DNA of 64,000 bases. Origin: Seonamhaeicola algicola. Its GTDB lineage: Bacteria > Bacteroidota > Bacteroidia > Flavobacteriales > Flavobacteriaceae. Where the stretch lies: positions 290,644-354,643 of the forward strand of contig NZ_VOSC01000030.1 in assembly GCF_007997385.1 (NCBI RefSeq), in the 5' to 3' direction. Shown here piece after piece: positions 18,204 through 28,735 of the stretch. The position numbers were made by a program, and so were the translations under genes. The notes beneath the pieces are model-generated. The model had not been told where the DNA came from. It was given only the letters and a program-made list of their open reading frames with translations, and did not search any database. The first letter of the stretch is position 1. Each line of letters opens with the position of its first letter.

Positions 18204-20192
18204 TCAATCGACATTGTCATGTAAAAAAGAATTATTACTTCTTAATTGGATGTCGTCATTATCATCTAAACCTACACTGGTTCGAGACATATCAGTATCA
18301 GATGATGATTTGGTTTGGCTAATATCTAATCCTTGACGTTTGTATGCTGGTACTTTTTCAATATCATCAATTTTGGCATTATTAAATTTATAATTGAAAT
18401 CCTTCATTTTACGTCTGCGCTCTTCAGCTCGTTCTTTTAAGAGTTCTGAAATAGGCGTATTCATGGGGTCAATTTCTTGCTCCTCTTCAGGTTCTACTGC
18501 TGGTTCGTTAACCACTTTTCGTTCAAAAACAACATCATTATCAACTTCTTCAACAGCTTCTTGTTGTGTTTTCTTTTTAGGGTTTGCAGCATCAGCTTCT
18601 ACATAATCATCTAAAGTGTAACGAATATCTCCGTCTTCATTTGCTTCGGTAATGGTGATTAGCTCAGTGTAATCATTTACAGTAATATCTTTAATTTCGT
18701 CATTTAAATCATGCGATATTATATCTTCTTTTTCGTTAACTGGTTGTTTTGGTGCTTCAACATTGCTTGTTAAAGGCAAATCAAAAGTTAAGGTTATTTG
18801 CTGCTCTTCTTCTTCAATAGTTTCGGCTACAACATCAATATTTTTAATATCATTTTCCATTTTGGTTACTGGCTTAATGATAAAATCATCTTCATCTTCA
18901 ACAGTTGCCTTTACTTCATCATAAACAACATTGATGTTTTTAATGATTTCTGATGTTGGAATAATATCTAAATTAGGATTTTGTCTTACATTGTTTTCTG
19001 GTTTTACCTGTGTTTTTGGCTTTACCTGTTCTTCTTCTGTATCAAAATCTAAAGTATGGCGTACAATTTTTGGTGCTTGCTTTTCTTCTAATTCAATGGC
19101 AGGCGCTATAATTGCGGGCTCTTTTTCTTCACCACTTAAATCTTGATCTTCTGGTGTTAAAGAATGTATAACTCTTTTGGTTTCAGTATTTGAAATTTCA
19201 TCTTGCTGCTCAATATTAAAACCTGTGGCTATTATTGTTACTGCTATTGATTCTTCTAAAGTGCTATCTTCACCAACACCCATAATAATGTTAGCGCCAT
19301 GACCTGCTTCATTTTGTATGTGGTCATTAATTTCACCTATTTCATCAATAGTAATTTCATGTGTTCCTGATACTATCAGTAATAGTACGTTTTTAGCACC
19401 TGTTATTTTATTATCGTTTAGTAACGGCGAATCTAATGCGTTTCTAATAGCATCTTGCGCACGGTTTTGACCAGCAGCTACTGCAGACCCCATTATTGCG
19501 GTGCCGCTATTACTTAATACCGTTTTAGCATCACGTAAATCTATATTTTGTGTATAATGATGTGTTATAACTTCGGCAATACCACGAGCAGCGGTAGATA
19601 ACACCTCATCGGCTTTTGAGAAACCTGCTTTAAAACCTAGATTTCCATAAACTTCTCTAAGTTTGTTATTATTTATTACTATTAAAGAATCTACAACGCT
19701 TCTAATTTTTTCAATTCCTTTTTGTGATTGCTCAATACGCATTCTTCCTTCAAACTGAAATGGCATGGTAACAATACCCACGGTTAAAATGTCTAAATCT
19801 TTAGCCATTTTAGCAATTATAGGTGCAGCTCCTGTACCAGTACCACCGCCCATACCAGCGGTAATAAATACCATTTTAGTGTTAGAGTCTAGCATTCTTG
19901 AAATTTCTTCAAAGCTTTCAACAGCAGCTTGCTCACCAATATCTGGGTTGGCACCAGCGCCTAATCCTTCGGTTAAATTAACACCTAGCTGTATTTTGTT
20001 TGGAACACCACTATTTTGAAGTGCTTGAGCATCGGTATTACAAATGTAAAAATCTACACCTTTTATGCCTTGCTGAAACATGTGGTTTATGGCATTGCTA
20101 CCACCGCCACCAACACCAATAACTTTGATTACGTTTGATTGGTTTTTGGGTAAATCAAACTTAATGCTTTCGAATTCTTTGTTGCTGCTCAT
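18204..20192 (-). CDS. ftsZ: Cell division protein FtsZ with long C-terminal extension
   Basis: The tubulin-like GTPase that forms the division ring. The core (about 20-335) has the N-terminal GGGGSNAINHM loop and the tubulin signature GGGTGTG at 115-121. After the core comes a linker of about 290 residues, rich in Glu, Asp, Thr and Val, and then a short basic stretch (KERAEERRRKMKDFNYKF) and a C-terminal tail. At 662 residues it is much longer than the ~383-residue E. coli protein; such long linkers are common in Flavobacteria. The usual C-terminal peptide that binds FtsA is not obvious to me. Last gene of the cluster, 69 bases after ftsA. Confidence 0.98.
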   Translation of the reverse strand: MSSNKEFESIKFDLPKNQSNVIKVIGVGGGGSNAINHMFQQGIKGVDFYICNTDAQALQNSGVPNKIQLGVNLTEGLGAGANPDIGEQAAVESFEEISRMLDSNTKMVFITAGMGGGTGTGAAPIIAKMAKDLDILTVGIVTMPFQFEGRMRIEQSQKGIEKIRSVVDSLIVINNNKLREVYGNLGFKAGFSKADEVLSTAARGIAEVITHHYTQNIDLRDAKTVLSNSGTAIMGSAVAAGQNRAQDAIRNALDSPLLNDNKITGAKNVLLLIVSGTHEITIDEIGEINDHIQNEAGHGANIIMGVGEDSTLEESIAVTIIATGFNIEQQDEISNTETKRVIHSLTPEDQDLSGEEKEPAIIAPAIELEEKQAPKIVRHTLDFDTEEEQVKPKTQVKPENNVRQNPNLDIIPTSEIIKNINVVYDEVKATVEDEDDFIIKPVTKMENDIKNIDVVAETIEEEEQQITLTFDLPLTSNVEAPKQPVNEKEDIISHDLNDEIKDITVNDYTELITITEANEDGDIRYTLDDYVEADAANPKKKTQQEAVEEVDNDVVFERKVVNEPAVEPEEEQEIDPMNTPISELLKERAEERRRKMKDFNYKFNNAKIDDIEKVPAYKRQGLDISQTKSSSDTDMSRTSVGLDDNDDIQLRSNNSFLHDNVD

Positions 20193-20261
20193 AAATTCTG
20201 TTTTTCTGGGGTTTTGTACTTATATTTTAAATTCAATGGTTCTTTTTAATGTGCCGCTAGG

Positions 20262-21593
20262 CTACTCTGCGTTATCTAGAAAATCTTTAACACGTTCGGT
20301 TAATTTATCTAAAAACGACTTGCGTTCTTTTTTAGGTTCTTCAACTATATTGTTTACGTTTTCTTCTGTTGTATCAGCTTCTTCTTCCTCAACTTCGGTT
20401 TCGGTTATAGTTTCAGTTTCTACTTTTTTACGTTGCTGGCGTTTTAGGCCATCTAACACTAAACCTACAGCTGTTGCAAATAATGGGCTAGTAATATCTT
20501 CATCACTATCACCAGCTAAATGCTCATTAGGGTAGCCAATTCTAGTATCCATACCTGTAATGTATTCTACCAATTGCTTTAAATGTTTTAATTGGCTACC
20601 ACCACCTGTTAAAACAATTCCTGCAATGAGTTTTTTCTTTTGCTCTTCGTGTCCGTAATTTTTTATTTCAACATATACTTGCTCAATAATTTCAACTACA
20701 CGTGCGTGAATTATTTTAGACAAGTTTTTGAGGGTTATTTCTTTAGGTTCTCTACCACGAAGCCCTGGTATTGATACAATTTCATTGTCTTTATTTTCAC
20801 CAGGCCATGCTGAACCAAATTTTATTTTTAATAGTTCGGCTTGTTTTTCTATGATTGAGCAGCCTTCTTTAATATCTTCAGTAATTACATTACCTCCAAA
20901 CGGAATGACTGCTGTATGACGGATGATGCCGTCTCTAAAAATGGCTAAATCTGTTGTACCACCTCCTATATCAATTAGGGCTACACCAGCTTCTTTTTCT
21001 TCTTGACTTAATACGGCATTTGCTGATGCTAAAGGTTCTAAAGTAATACCTTCAAGACTTAAACCTGAGCTTTTTACGCATCGTCCAATATTTCGTATTG
21101 ATGATACTTGGCCTACAACTACATGAAAATTAGCTTCTAACCTACCGCCATACATACCTATAGGTTCTTTAATTTCAGCTTGCCCATCAACTTTATATTC
21201 TTGTGGTAACACGTGAATAATTTCTTCTCCTGGTAACATAACCAACTTGTGCACTTGGTTTATTAGCCTATCAATATCATCATCATCAATTACAGTTTCA
21301 GAATCTGGTCTGGTAATATAATCGCTGTGTTGTAAACTACGTATGTGTTGCCCCGCAATACCAACTGTAACATCGGTAATTTTCATATTTGCAGCTGCTT
21401 CTGCCTCTTGAACCGCTTGTTGTATAGACTGTATTGTTTGTGTGATATTATTTACCACACCACGGTGTACGCCTAAACTTTTAGACCTCCCAATGCCTAA
21501 AATTTCAAGTTTACCATAATCGTTTTTACGACCAATCATGGCCACAATTTTTGTGGTTCCTATGTCTAATCCTACTGCTAAATTATGTTCCAT
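20262..21593 (-). CDS. ftsA: Cell division protein FtsA
   Basis: An actin-like ATPase of 443 residues that tethers FtsZ to the membrane. The actin-fold phosphate motif AVGLDIGTTKIVAMIG is at the N terminus, the second is VALIDIGGGTTDLAIF, and the adenosine motif is VLTGGGSQLKHL. The usual 1C-domain segment follows the first motif. A charged low-complexity stretch (about 385-425, Glu/Thr-rich) precedes the C-terminal amphipathic helix FLDKLTERVKDFLDNAE, the expected membrane anchor. Located between ftsQ and ftsZ. Confidence 0.97.
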   Translation of the reverse strand: MEHNLAVGLDIGTTKIVAMIGRKNDYGKLEILGIGRSKSLGVHRGVVNNITQTIQSIQQAVQEAEAAANMKITDVTVGIAGQHIRSLQHSDYITRPDSETVIDDDDIDRLINQVHKLVMLPGEEIIHVLPQEYKVDGQAEIKEPIGMYGGRLEANFHVVVGQVSSIRNIGRCVKSSGLSLEGITLEPLASANAVLSQEEKEAGVALIDIGGGTTDLAIFRDGIIRHTAVIPFGGNVITEDIKEGCSIIEKQAELLKIKFGSAWPGENKDNEIVSIPGLRGREPKEITLKNLSKIIHARVVEIIEQVYVEIKNYGHEEQKKKLIAGIVLTGGGSQLKHLKQLVEYITGMDTRIGYPNEHLAGDSDEDITSPLFATAVGLVLDGLKRQQRKKVETETITETEVEEEEADTTEENVNNIVEEPKKERKSFLDKLTERVKDFLDNAE

Positions 21594-21674
21594 AGTTTAC
21601 GTTTTACTCAAAAAAATTGAGATTTTAATACTTAAACACTAAACGCACTTAAATGATTATTGTAACCAACCAAT

Positions 21675-22391
21675 TTACCTACTACAAACTACTTGGTTAT
21701 CAAATTGTAAATTCACTTTTTTATAATCATTTAGCGTGTTTTCTTTTAAACTTTTTTTATAAAACGCTTTTAGATTATTAATTTTTTTATCTAATAATTT
21801 CACGTCTCCTAACTGTACTATAAAATTACACTGCCTAAGTTTTAAATTGATTGTTTTATTTAAACTTTGGTGTATTTCTATAACGTGTTTTTTTAAAAAC
21901 ACATCGTTATTTATTTTTTGAGCTAAAGTAAAGAGATTTTTTAAATTATTTTTCTCTACATACCCTGTAACCAACGGCACTCTTGCTGAATAATTTGCAG
22001 ACAAAGGCATAAACGAACCTTCGTCATCAATGTAATACGATACATTTGTATTTACTCTTGCAATAGGTGTTTTTTGTTCAACTTTAGCGTTAAGTGTGCC
22101 ATTTACAGCAACATACACCTCTGCAGATTTGACCATTGGATTAGATTTTAGGGCAGTTTCTAATTCATTCAAATCTAAAGTTTCTTTTGGCACGTTTTTC
22201 ATGCCTTGGTAATTTTGTATTAACAATTTACTAACATTGTTGGTGGTAATGAATGGTCTGTTTTCACCCACAAATTCAATATTAGGTTTTGAAACTTCTC
22301 GCACACCATTTTTCTTTAGTGAAAACGCATACAAAAACACCGTAAACACTAACAAAACAAACACTTTTATGTAGTTCCAGTTAACTTTCAA
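21675..22391 (-). CDS. ftsQ: Cell division protein FtsQ
   Basis: A 238-residue single-pass membrane protein: one N-terminal transmembrane segment (VFVLLVFTVFLYAFS, about 10-24), a POTRA-like domain (about 38-110, with SNPMVKSAEVYVAVNGTLNA) and a beta domain. It links FtsL and its partners to the divisome in the periplasm. It overlaps the murC gene by 11 bases, a sign of coupled translation. Identification rests on domain order and position between murC and ftsA, since the family is poorly conserved. Confidence 0.9.
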   Translation of the reverse strand: MKVNWNYIKVFVLLVFTVFLYAFSLKKNGVREVSKPNIEFVGENRPFITTNNVSKLLIQNYQGMKNVPKETLDLNELETALKSNPMVKSAEVYVAVNGTLNAKVEQKTPIARVNTNVSYYIDDEGSFMPLSANYSARVPLVTGYVEKNNLKNLFTLAQKINNDVFLKKHVIEIHQSLNKTINLKLRQCNFIVQLGDVKLLDKKINNLKAFYKKSLKENTLNDYKKVNLQFDNQVVCSR

Positions 22392-23733
22392 CGCTTAAAC
22401 TTTTTTTAATTAGTTTTACTTGCTCCCCTATATCTCCGGCGCCAATGGTTAAAATTACATGCGCATTACTTTCGTTTATTTTTTGCAGCAGCGCTTGTTT
22501 ACTTACTAATTGCTTGTTTTTATTTGTAATTTTACTTAATAACCAACTTGATGTTACACCTTCAATTGGCAGCTCTCTTGCCGGATAAATATCTAACAAC
22601 AATAGCTCATCAAATTTTGATAGGCTTAAAGCAAAATCATCTATAAAATCTCTTGTTCTGCTATACAAATGCGGTTGAAACACAGCCAATACTTTTTTAT
22701 TTGGATACATTTCTCTAACAGCTTGATGTACAGCATTAATTTCTTCAGGATGATGCGCATAATCATCAATAAAAACTAAATTATCAGTTTTAATATGGTA
22801 CGAAAATCGTCTTTTAACCCCCTTAAACGACGCTAAAGCTTTGGCGAGTTGTTCATAAGAACAGCCATACTCTATAGCCATTACCAAGGCTACTAGCGCA
22901 TTAGACAAATTATGTCTTCCTGGTAGGTTAAACGCTATATTTGTAATGGTGATTTTTGGTGTTTTCACATCAAAAACATAGGTTCCATTTGTAATTTTTA
23001 TGTTTTGAACACTGTAATCTGCATCGTCTTCAATCCCGTAGGTTATACCATCAAGTGGCAATCCATTTTTTACAAAAAGCTTACCGTTAGGTTTTAAACG
23101 CTTTGTAAAATCTATAAACGATTGTTTTAAAGCATCAGCTTCACCATAAATATCTAAATGATCAGCATCCATTGAAGTTACACATGCTAAATTTGGCGAT
23201 AACGTTAAAAACGACCTATCAAACTCATCTGCTTCAACCACCGAAACTTCAGTTCCCTTCAATATTAAATTTGAATTATAATTTTCTGTAACACCTCCTA
23301 AAAAAGCAGTAACCTCTACATTACACTCATGCAACAAATGCCCCAAAATACTTGATGTTGTTGTTTTACCGTGCGTACCAGCAACCGCTAAACAAAACGT
23401 ATTTTCTGTAATTAAACCCAACACTTGCGAGCGTTTTAACACCTTAAAATTATTGTTTAAAAAATAATTAAGTTCTGTATGGTTTTTTGGTATTGCCGGC
23501 GTGTAAACAACCAATGTAGTTTCGGGGTTTAAAAATGGCTTTTGCACAGCCTCAACAGCATCATTAAAATGTACATGAACACCCAAGCTTGATAGCGCTT
23601 CGGTTATTTCAGTTGGTGTTTTATCATAACCAGCTACATGCTTATTATTAGCCAAAAAATATCTAGCCAAAGCACTCATACCAATGCCACCAATGCCAAC
23701 AAAATAAATGTTTTGTATGTTGTTTAAATTCAT
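22381..23733 (-). CDS. murC: UDP-N-acetylmuramate--L-alanine ligase
   Basis: A cytoplasmic ATP-dependent ligase of 450 residues that adds L-alanine to UDP-MurNAc, the first step of stem-peptide synthesis. The N-terminal [13 protein letters not shown] binds the UDP-substrate, the P-loop GTHGKTT is at 119-125, and [10 protein letters not shown] and [11 protein letters not shown] match the Mur-ligase central and C-terminal domains. It overlaps murG by 4 bases and ftsQ by 11. Confidence 0.98.
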   Translation of the reverse strand: MNLNNIQNIYFVGIGGIGMSALARYFLANNKHVAGYDKTPTEITEALSSLGVHVHFNDAVEAVQKPFLNPETTLVVYTPAIPKNHTELNYFLNNNFKVLKRSQVLGLITENTFCLAVAGTHGKTTTSSILGHLLHECNVEVTAFLGGVTENYNSNLILKGTEVSVVEADEFDRSFLTLSPNLACVTSMDADHLDIYGEADALKQSFIDFTKRLKPNGKLFVKNGLPLDGITYGIEDDADYSVQNIKITNGTYVFDVKTPKITITNIAFNLPGRHNLSNALVALVMAIEYGCSYEQLAKALASFKGVKRRFSYHIKTDNLVFIDDYAHHPEEINAVHQAVREMYPNKKVLAVFQPHLYSRTRDFIDDFALSLSKFDELLLLDIYPARELPIEGVTSSWLLSKITNKNKQLVSKQALLQKINESNAHVILTIGAGDIGEQVKLIKKSLSVES

Positions 23734-24827
23734 GCTTTGTTTAACAATTTTTCAACCTCATCTGCAATATCTTTTGTTGCATTTACCAAGGCTAATTTTT
23801 TAATATTTTCAGATAACGTTTTTTGCTTTTCTTTTGATGCTATTAATTGTGAAAATTTATTTTCAAAATCGGCGTTTAAATCTTCTTCTTTAATAATTAA
23901 AGCGGCATGTTGATTTACTACAGCCATTGCATTTTTTGTTTGATGATCTTCGGCAACATTTGGCGATGGTATAAAAACCACCGGTTTACCAACAATACAC
24001 AGCTCTGAAACCGAGCTAGCACCTGCCCTTGAAACTATAACATCGGCCGCCGCATAAGCACTAGCCATATCATTTAAAAACTGATGCACTTGCACATGCT
24101 TTGTATTACCATAAATTTTATATTGCTGATAATAAAGCTTACCGCATTGCCATATTATTTGCACATTTTGAGTATTAAAAAAGTCTAATTTTTTTTCAAT
24201 TAATTCATTTATACGCTTTGCCCCCAAACTACCACCTAAAACCAACAGCGTTACCATGTTTTCTTTTAAACCGAAATGCTTTTTAGCTTCGTTTGTTTTT
24301 GATGTAATATTTAACAAACCTTGGCGCACCGGATTACCCGTTTTTATAATTTTATCCTTCGGAAAAAAGCGCTCTAAACCATCATAAGCCACACATATTT
24401 TTTTAGCTTTTTTTGATAATAATTTATTTGTTATTCCTGGATACGAATTTTGCTCTTGTATTAAACTAGGAATACCCTTAGATGCAGCCGCATACAATAA
24501 CGGACCACTAGCAAAACCACCCGTACCAATAGCCACGTGAGGTTTAAATTGCTTTATTATTTTTTTAGCTTTTAAAACACTGCTAACGACCTTAAAAGGA
24601 AACGATAGGTTTTTTAATGTTAACTTGCGCTGTATACCCGAAATCCATAAACCTTCAATATTATAACCTGCTTGTGGTACTTTTTCCATTTCCATTCTAT
24701 CTTTTGCGCCAACAAACAAAAATTCCGCATTAGGAAAACGCATTTTTAACTCATTAGCAATTGCTATTGCAGGATAAATATGCCCACCTGTACCTCCTCC
24801 AGATAATATGATTTTATAATTACTCAT
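23730..24827 (-). CDS. murG: UDP-GlcNAc:lipid I N-acetylglucosaminyltransferase
   Basis: A 365-residue GT28 enzyme on the inner face of the membrane that makes lipid II from lipid I. The donor and lipid binding loops [15 protein letters not shown] (from 10), [12 protein letters not shown] and [13 protein letters not shown], and the C-terminal [20 protein letters not shown] motif, are all present. It overlaps ftsW by one base and murC by four. Confidence 0.98.
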   Translation of the reverse strand: MSNYKIILSGGGTGGHIYPAIAIANELKMRFPNAEFLFVGAKDRMEMEKVPQAGYNIEGLWISGIQRKLTLKNLSFPFKVVSSVLKAKKIIKQFKPHVAIGTGGFASGPLLYAAASKGIPSLIQEQNSYPGITNKLLSKKAKKICVAYDGLERFFPKDKIIKTGNPVRQGLLNITSKTNEAKKHFGLKENMVTLLVLGGSLGAKRINELIEKKLDFFNTQNVQIIWQCGKLYYQQYKIYGNTKHVQVHQFLNDMASAYAAADVIVSRAGASSVSELCIVGKPVVFIPSPNVAEDHQTKNAMAVVNQHAALIIKEEDLNADFENKFSQLIASKEKQKTLSENIKKLALVNATKDIADEVEKLLNKA

Positions 24828-26023
24828 TAAATAGTTTCAGATAAAATTTCTAATGGGTTTTCTTCTATATTTTCTTCTTTTTCTTTTATTTCTTCGCGTT
24901 TAGCACTAACACTTAAAATAATACCAAGTGCTAAACAAGTCATCCAGATAGAGGTTCCTCCACTACTAATTAATGGTAGTGTTTGCCCTGTTACCGGAAA
25001 CAACTCTACAGCCACAGCCATATTTATTAATGCCTGAAACACTATTGGCAAACCAACACCTAGCACTAATAATTTACCAAACACAGTATCGGCTTTTTGT
25101 GCAGCTATTACTATTCTAAACAATAACCACATATATAAAACCATAACAAACAAACCGCCTATTAACCCATACTCTTCAATAATAATGGCAAAAATGAAGT
25201 CTGATGATGATTGTGGTAAAAAGTTTTTCTGCCTACTTTTTCCTGGGCCAACACCATTAATACCTCCTGAGGCTATAGCTATTTTTGCTTTTTCAATTTG
25301 ATAATCTGCTTCTGTATCTTCTGCATTAGAAAAACTCTCAATTCTGCTCATCCAAGTATCAACCCTGTTTGGCATAGCATCAGGAAATGCTTTTGCAACC
25401 AGAATAAACATTGTTAACATTAACAAACCACTACCAATAATAACAGCCAAATATCTTAAAGGATAACCACCTAAAAATACCAACACAATAACCATTAAAA
25501 ATATAATGGCTGTTGTTGAAAAATTTGACGGTAATATTAACGCTAACACTAAAAATGCAGGCAGCCAAAGTGGCAATACAGACTCTTTAAAGGTTATTTT
25601 TTTGTCTTTTATTTTAGACATATATCTTGCTACATACACCATTAAAACTACTGCAGCTAGTGTTGATGTTTGAAATGACATACCCACTATTGGTATTTGT
25701 ATCCAACGGCTGGCATTGGCGCCATCAATAACCGTTCCCTGCATCATGGTTATTGCTAACAACACCAACACCACAGGAATCATTATTAACGATAAACCTT
25801 TAAAATACCTATACGGAATTTTATGAACCCCATACATTATTGCAAACCCTAAAAACAAATGCATAAAATGCTTTACAAAAAAAGCAAACGTATTACTACC
25901 ACCGCCTTTATATGCTAAATTACTGGCAGCACTGTAAACGGGCAAAAATGAAACTATAGCCAACAACGCCACAATTGCCCAAATTAATCGATCTCCTTTT
26001 ATGTTTTTAAATAGTGTTTGCAC
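24827..26023 (-). CDS. ftsW: Lipid II polymerase FtsW (SEDS family)
   Basis: A 398-residue polytopic protein, about ten transmembrane segments, that polymerises septal peptidoglycan with FtsI. SEDS features are [20 protein letters not shown] and [20 protein letters not shown]. The C-terminal part [20 protein letters not shown] is the family signature. A cytoplasmic Glu-rich tail follows. It lies between murD and murG, the classic position. Confidence 0.97.
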   Translation of the reverse strand: MQTLFKNIKGDRLIWAIVALLAIVSFLPVYSAASNLAYKGGGSNTFAFFVKHFMHLFLGFAIMYGVHKIPYRYFKGLSLIMIPVVLVLLAITMMQGTVIDGANASRWIQIPIVGMSFQTSTLAAVVLMVYVARYMSKIKDKKITFKESVLPLWLPAFLVLALILPSNFSTTAIIFLMVIVLVFLGGYPLRYLAVIIGSGLLMLTMFILVAKAFPDAMPNRVDTWMSRIESFSNAEDTEADYQIEKAKIAIASGGINGVGPGKSRQKNFLPQSSSDFIFAIIIEEYGLIGGLFVMVLYMWLLFRIVIAAQKADTVFGKLLVLGVGLPIVFQALINMAVAVELFPVTGQTLPLISSGGTSIWMTCLALGIILSVSAKREEIKEKEENIEENPLEILSETI

Positions 26024-26106
26024 TTATTTATTTTAATATTTATAATGTTATTTTGAATAGAAAAAGAAAAACTCTTTAGTTATTCTATATTCTAAACAAC
26101 ACACTA

Positions 26107-27438
26107 CTATAAGTTACGTACAGCATCTTTAAACTGACGTCCTCTATCTTCATAATTTTCAAATAAATCAAAACTTGCACAAGCTGGTGATAGCAATACA
26201 TTATCTCCAATTTCAGCAATTTTGTAAGCTATTTTTACAGCTTCACTCATATATTGTGTTTCAACAATAACATCAACCATATTGCCAAAAGTGTTAATAA
26301 GCTTTTCATTATCTGCACCTAAGCAAATAATGGCTTTTACTTTTTCATTTACAAAAGGAAACAACTCCTCATAGTTATTACCTTTATCTACGCCACCAAC
26401 TATCCAAACAGTTGGCGCATCCATACTTTCTAAAGCAAAATACGTTGCATTAACGTTGGTTGCTTTAGAATCATTTATATACTGAACTTTATTTATTTTA
26501 AGAACGTTTTCTAAACGATGCTCTACACCTTGAAAATTCTCTAAACTTTCTCTTATTGTTTGCTTTCTAATTTTTAACAAATGTGCAACTGTTGAAGCTG
26601 CCATTGCATTTTTTACGTTATGTTTACCTTCTAATGTTAAACCTGTTGTTGGCATAATAAATTCGCTATTATTAACTGTTATTTTTATATTATTGTTTTC
26701 TAAAAAGACACCATTTTCAATACGTTTTGTTAATGAAAACGGTAATAATGTTGATTTTACAGGATTGTTTTCTAAGTGCTTTACAATAACCTCATCATCG
26801 GCATCATATATTAAAAAATCATCTTCTGTTTGATTTTCTACTATCCTGAATTTTGATGCTATGTAATTTTCAAACTTATAATCATACCTATCTAAATGAT
26901 CTGGAGTTATATTGGTAATTACTGCTATATGCGGTTTAAATTTGATGATATCATCTAACTGAAAACTGCTAATTTCTAACACATAATTCTGATAGTTTTT
27001 CTGTAAAACTTGTTTCGCAAAACTATCGCCAATATTACCCGCTAAACCTACATTTAGTTCTTGTTTTAAAATATGATGCGTTAAACTTGCTGTTGTTGTT
27101 TTGCCATTACTACCTGTAATACCTACAATTGTAGCATTGGCAAACATTGCCGCAAATTCAATTTCTGAAACCACTGGAATACCTTTGCTTCGTATTAATT
27201 TTACTAACGGTACTTTATCTGGTATTCCTGGGCTTTTCATCACCATACTTGCATTAAGAATTTTTGCTTCGGTATGCATTTCTTCTTCCCATGCAATTGC
27301 ATTATTTATAAGAACCTCTTTATATTTTTCTTTTATTTTTCCTTTATCAGATACAAACACGCTGTATCCTTTTTCTTTTGCTAGTAGCGCTGCACCAACA
27401 CCACTTTCGCCTCCTCCAAGAACTACAAGTGTTTTCAT
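26107..27438 (-). CDS. murD: UDP-N-acetylmuramoylalanine--D-glutamate ligase
   Basis: A 443-residue cytoplasmic Mur ligase that adds D-glutamate. It has the N-terminal VVLGGGESGVGAALLA fold, P-loop GITGSNGKTT at 107-116, PDHLDRYDY and GKHNVKNAMAA in the central domain, and YINDSKATNVNAT with VWIVGGVDKG in the C-terminal domain. It directly abuts mraY (no gap) and is followed by an 83-base gap before ftsW. Confidence 0.98.
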   Translation of the reverse strand: MKTLVVLGGGESGVGAALLAKEKGYSVFVSDKGKIKEKYKEVLINNAIAWEEEMHTEAKILNASMVMKSPGIPDKVPLVKLIRSKGIPVVSEIEFAAMFANATIVGITGSNGKTTTASLTHHILKQELNVGLAGNIGDSFAKQVLQKNYQNYVLEISSFQLDDIIKFKPHIAVITNITPDHLDRYDYKFENYIASKFRIVENQTEDDFLIYDADDEVIVKHLENNPVKSTLLPFSLTKRIENGVFLENNNIKITVNNSEFIMPTTGLTLEGKHNVKNAMAASTVAHLLKIRKQTIRESLENFQGVEHRLENVLKINKVQYINDSKATNVNATYFALESMDAPTVWIVGGVDKGNNYEELFPFVNEKVKAIICLGADNEKLINTFGNMVDVIVETQYMSEAVKIAYKIAEIGDNVLLSPACASFDLFENYEDRGRQFKDAVRNL

Positions 27439-28680
27439 CTATCTAATCTTCAACGTTACTATAGATAGAATAGCAAGTAGAATTCCAATAATCCAAAAGC
27501 GTGTTGAAATTTTACTTTCATGATATCCTAGTTTTTGATAGTGATGATGTAGGGGCGACATTTTGAAAATTCGGCGACCTTCACCATACTTCTTTTTGGT
27601 ATATTTAAACCAACTAACCTGCATTACAACCGATAAATTTTCAGCTAAAAAAATACCACACAACACAGGAATTAGCCATTCTTTTCTTACAGCAATTGCT
27701 ATTACTGCTATAATTCCGCCAATAGTTAAACTTCCCGTATCACCCATAAAAACCTGTGCCGGATATGTATTGTACCACAAAAAACCAATAAGCGCACCAA
27801 CAAATGCAGCTATGTAAATAGTAATTTCTTCTACTCTGGGTATGTACATTATATTGAGGTAGTCTGAAAAAATTATATTACCCGACACCCAAGCAAAAAT
27901 ACCCAGTGTAAGCACTATAATTGCTGATGTTCCGGCAGCTAAACCATCAATACCATCGGTTAAATTGGCACCGTTAGAAACGGCTGTTATTATAAAAATA
28001 GCCGCTATTATAAAAATTAACCACGTGTATTTTTCTAAATCTGGGTGAATCCAAGTTATTAAATCTGAATAATCAAATTCATTATGTTTAACAAACGGAA
28101 TAGTTGTTTTTGTTGATTTTTCTTCTGCTTTAAAAAACGCAGACTCTTTAGCTGCAGGATTTTCTTTTCGTATTTGTTGCTGAGCTTCTAATGGTAATTT
28201 TTCTTTGATAACAACATCATTATTAAAATAAAGCGTTGCCCCCACTATAATACCCAAACCAACTTGACCTATAACTTTAAACTTCCCTTGTAAACCTTCT
28301 TTATTGTTTTTAAACTTTTTTATAAAATCATCTAAAAAACCAATAGCCCCCATCCAAAGCGTAGTAATTAGCAATAAAATGATGTAAATATTCTCTAATT
28401 TAGCAAGAAGAAGTACCGGAATTAACGTTGCCAAAATAATGATAATACCACCCATTGTTGGCGTACCAGCTTTTTCGGCTTGCCCATCTAAACCTAAATC
28501 TCTAATGGTTTCGCCCATTTGTTTCTTTTGAAGAAAACGAATAATTCTTTTACCATAAATAGTTGAAATTAACAACGACAGAATCATTGCCAAAGCCGCC
28601 CTAAAAGTTATAAACCCAAAAAGCGTTGCTCCTGGAAACTGAAATTGCTGTTCTAAATATTTAAATAGGTAGTATAACAT
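27439..28680 (-). CDS. mraY: Phospho-N-acetylmuramoyl-pentapeptide transferase
   Basis: A 413-residue membrane enzyme (about ten transmembrane segments) that makes lipid I from UDP-MurNAc-pentapeptide and undecaprenyl phosphate. Signatures are [11 protein letters not shown], the Asp pair in [31 protein letters not shown] and [12 protein letters not shown], and the [12 protein letters not shown] histidine cluster. It is about 50 residues longer than E. coli MraY because of an insert at about 162-216, charged and probably extramembrane, seen in Bacteroidota homologues. Confidence 0.98.
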   Translation of the reverse strand: MLYYLFKYLEQQFQFPGATLFGFITFRAALAMILSLLISTIYGKRIIRFLQKKQMGETIRDLGLDGQAEKAGTPTMGGIIIILATLIPVLLLAKLENIYIILLLITTLWMGAIGFLDDFIKKFKNNKEGLQGKFKVIGQVGLGIIVGATLYFNNDVVIKEKLPLEAQQQIRKENPAAKESAFFKAEEKSTKTTIPFVKHNEFDYSDLITWIHPDLEKYTWLIFIIAAIFIITAVSNGANLTDGIDGLAAGTSAIIVLTLGIFAWVSGNIIFSDYLNIMYIPRVEEITIYIAAFVGALIGFLWYNTYPAQVFMGDTGSLTIGGIIAVIAIAVRKEWLIPVLCGIFLAENLSVVMQVSWFKYTKKKYGEGRRIFKMSPLHHHYQKLGYHESKISTRFWIIGILLAILSIVTLKIR

Positions 28681-28735
28681 GTTTTCTATATTGCTATTTA
28701 ATTGCTTAAACTTTGCTTAGCAACCAAACGCCATT

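Noticed and set aside
20080..20535. 151-codon open frame on the plus strand
   Set aside because: It is antisense to ftsA and ftsZ, has no start context and its protein is low-complexity Ser/Leu; it mirrors the real genes.
27101..27523. 140-codon open frame on the plus strand
   Set aside because: Antisense to murD and mraY; no family pattern and no spacing with a neighbour.
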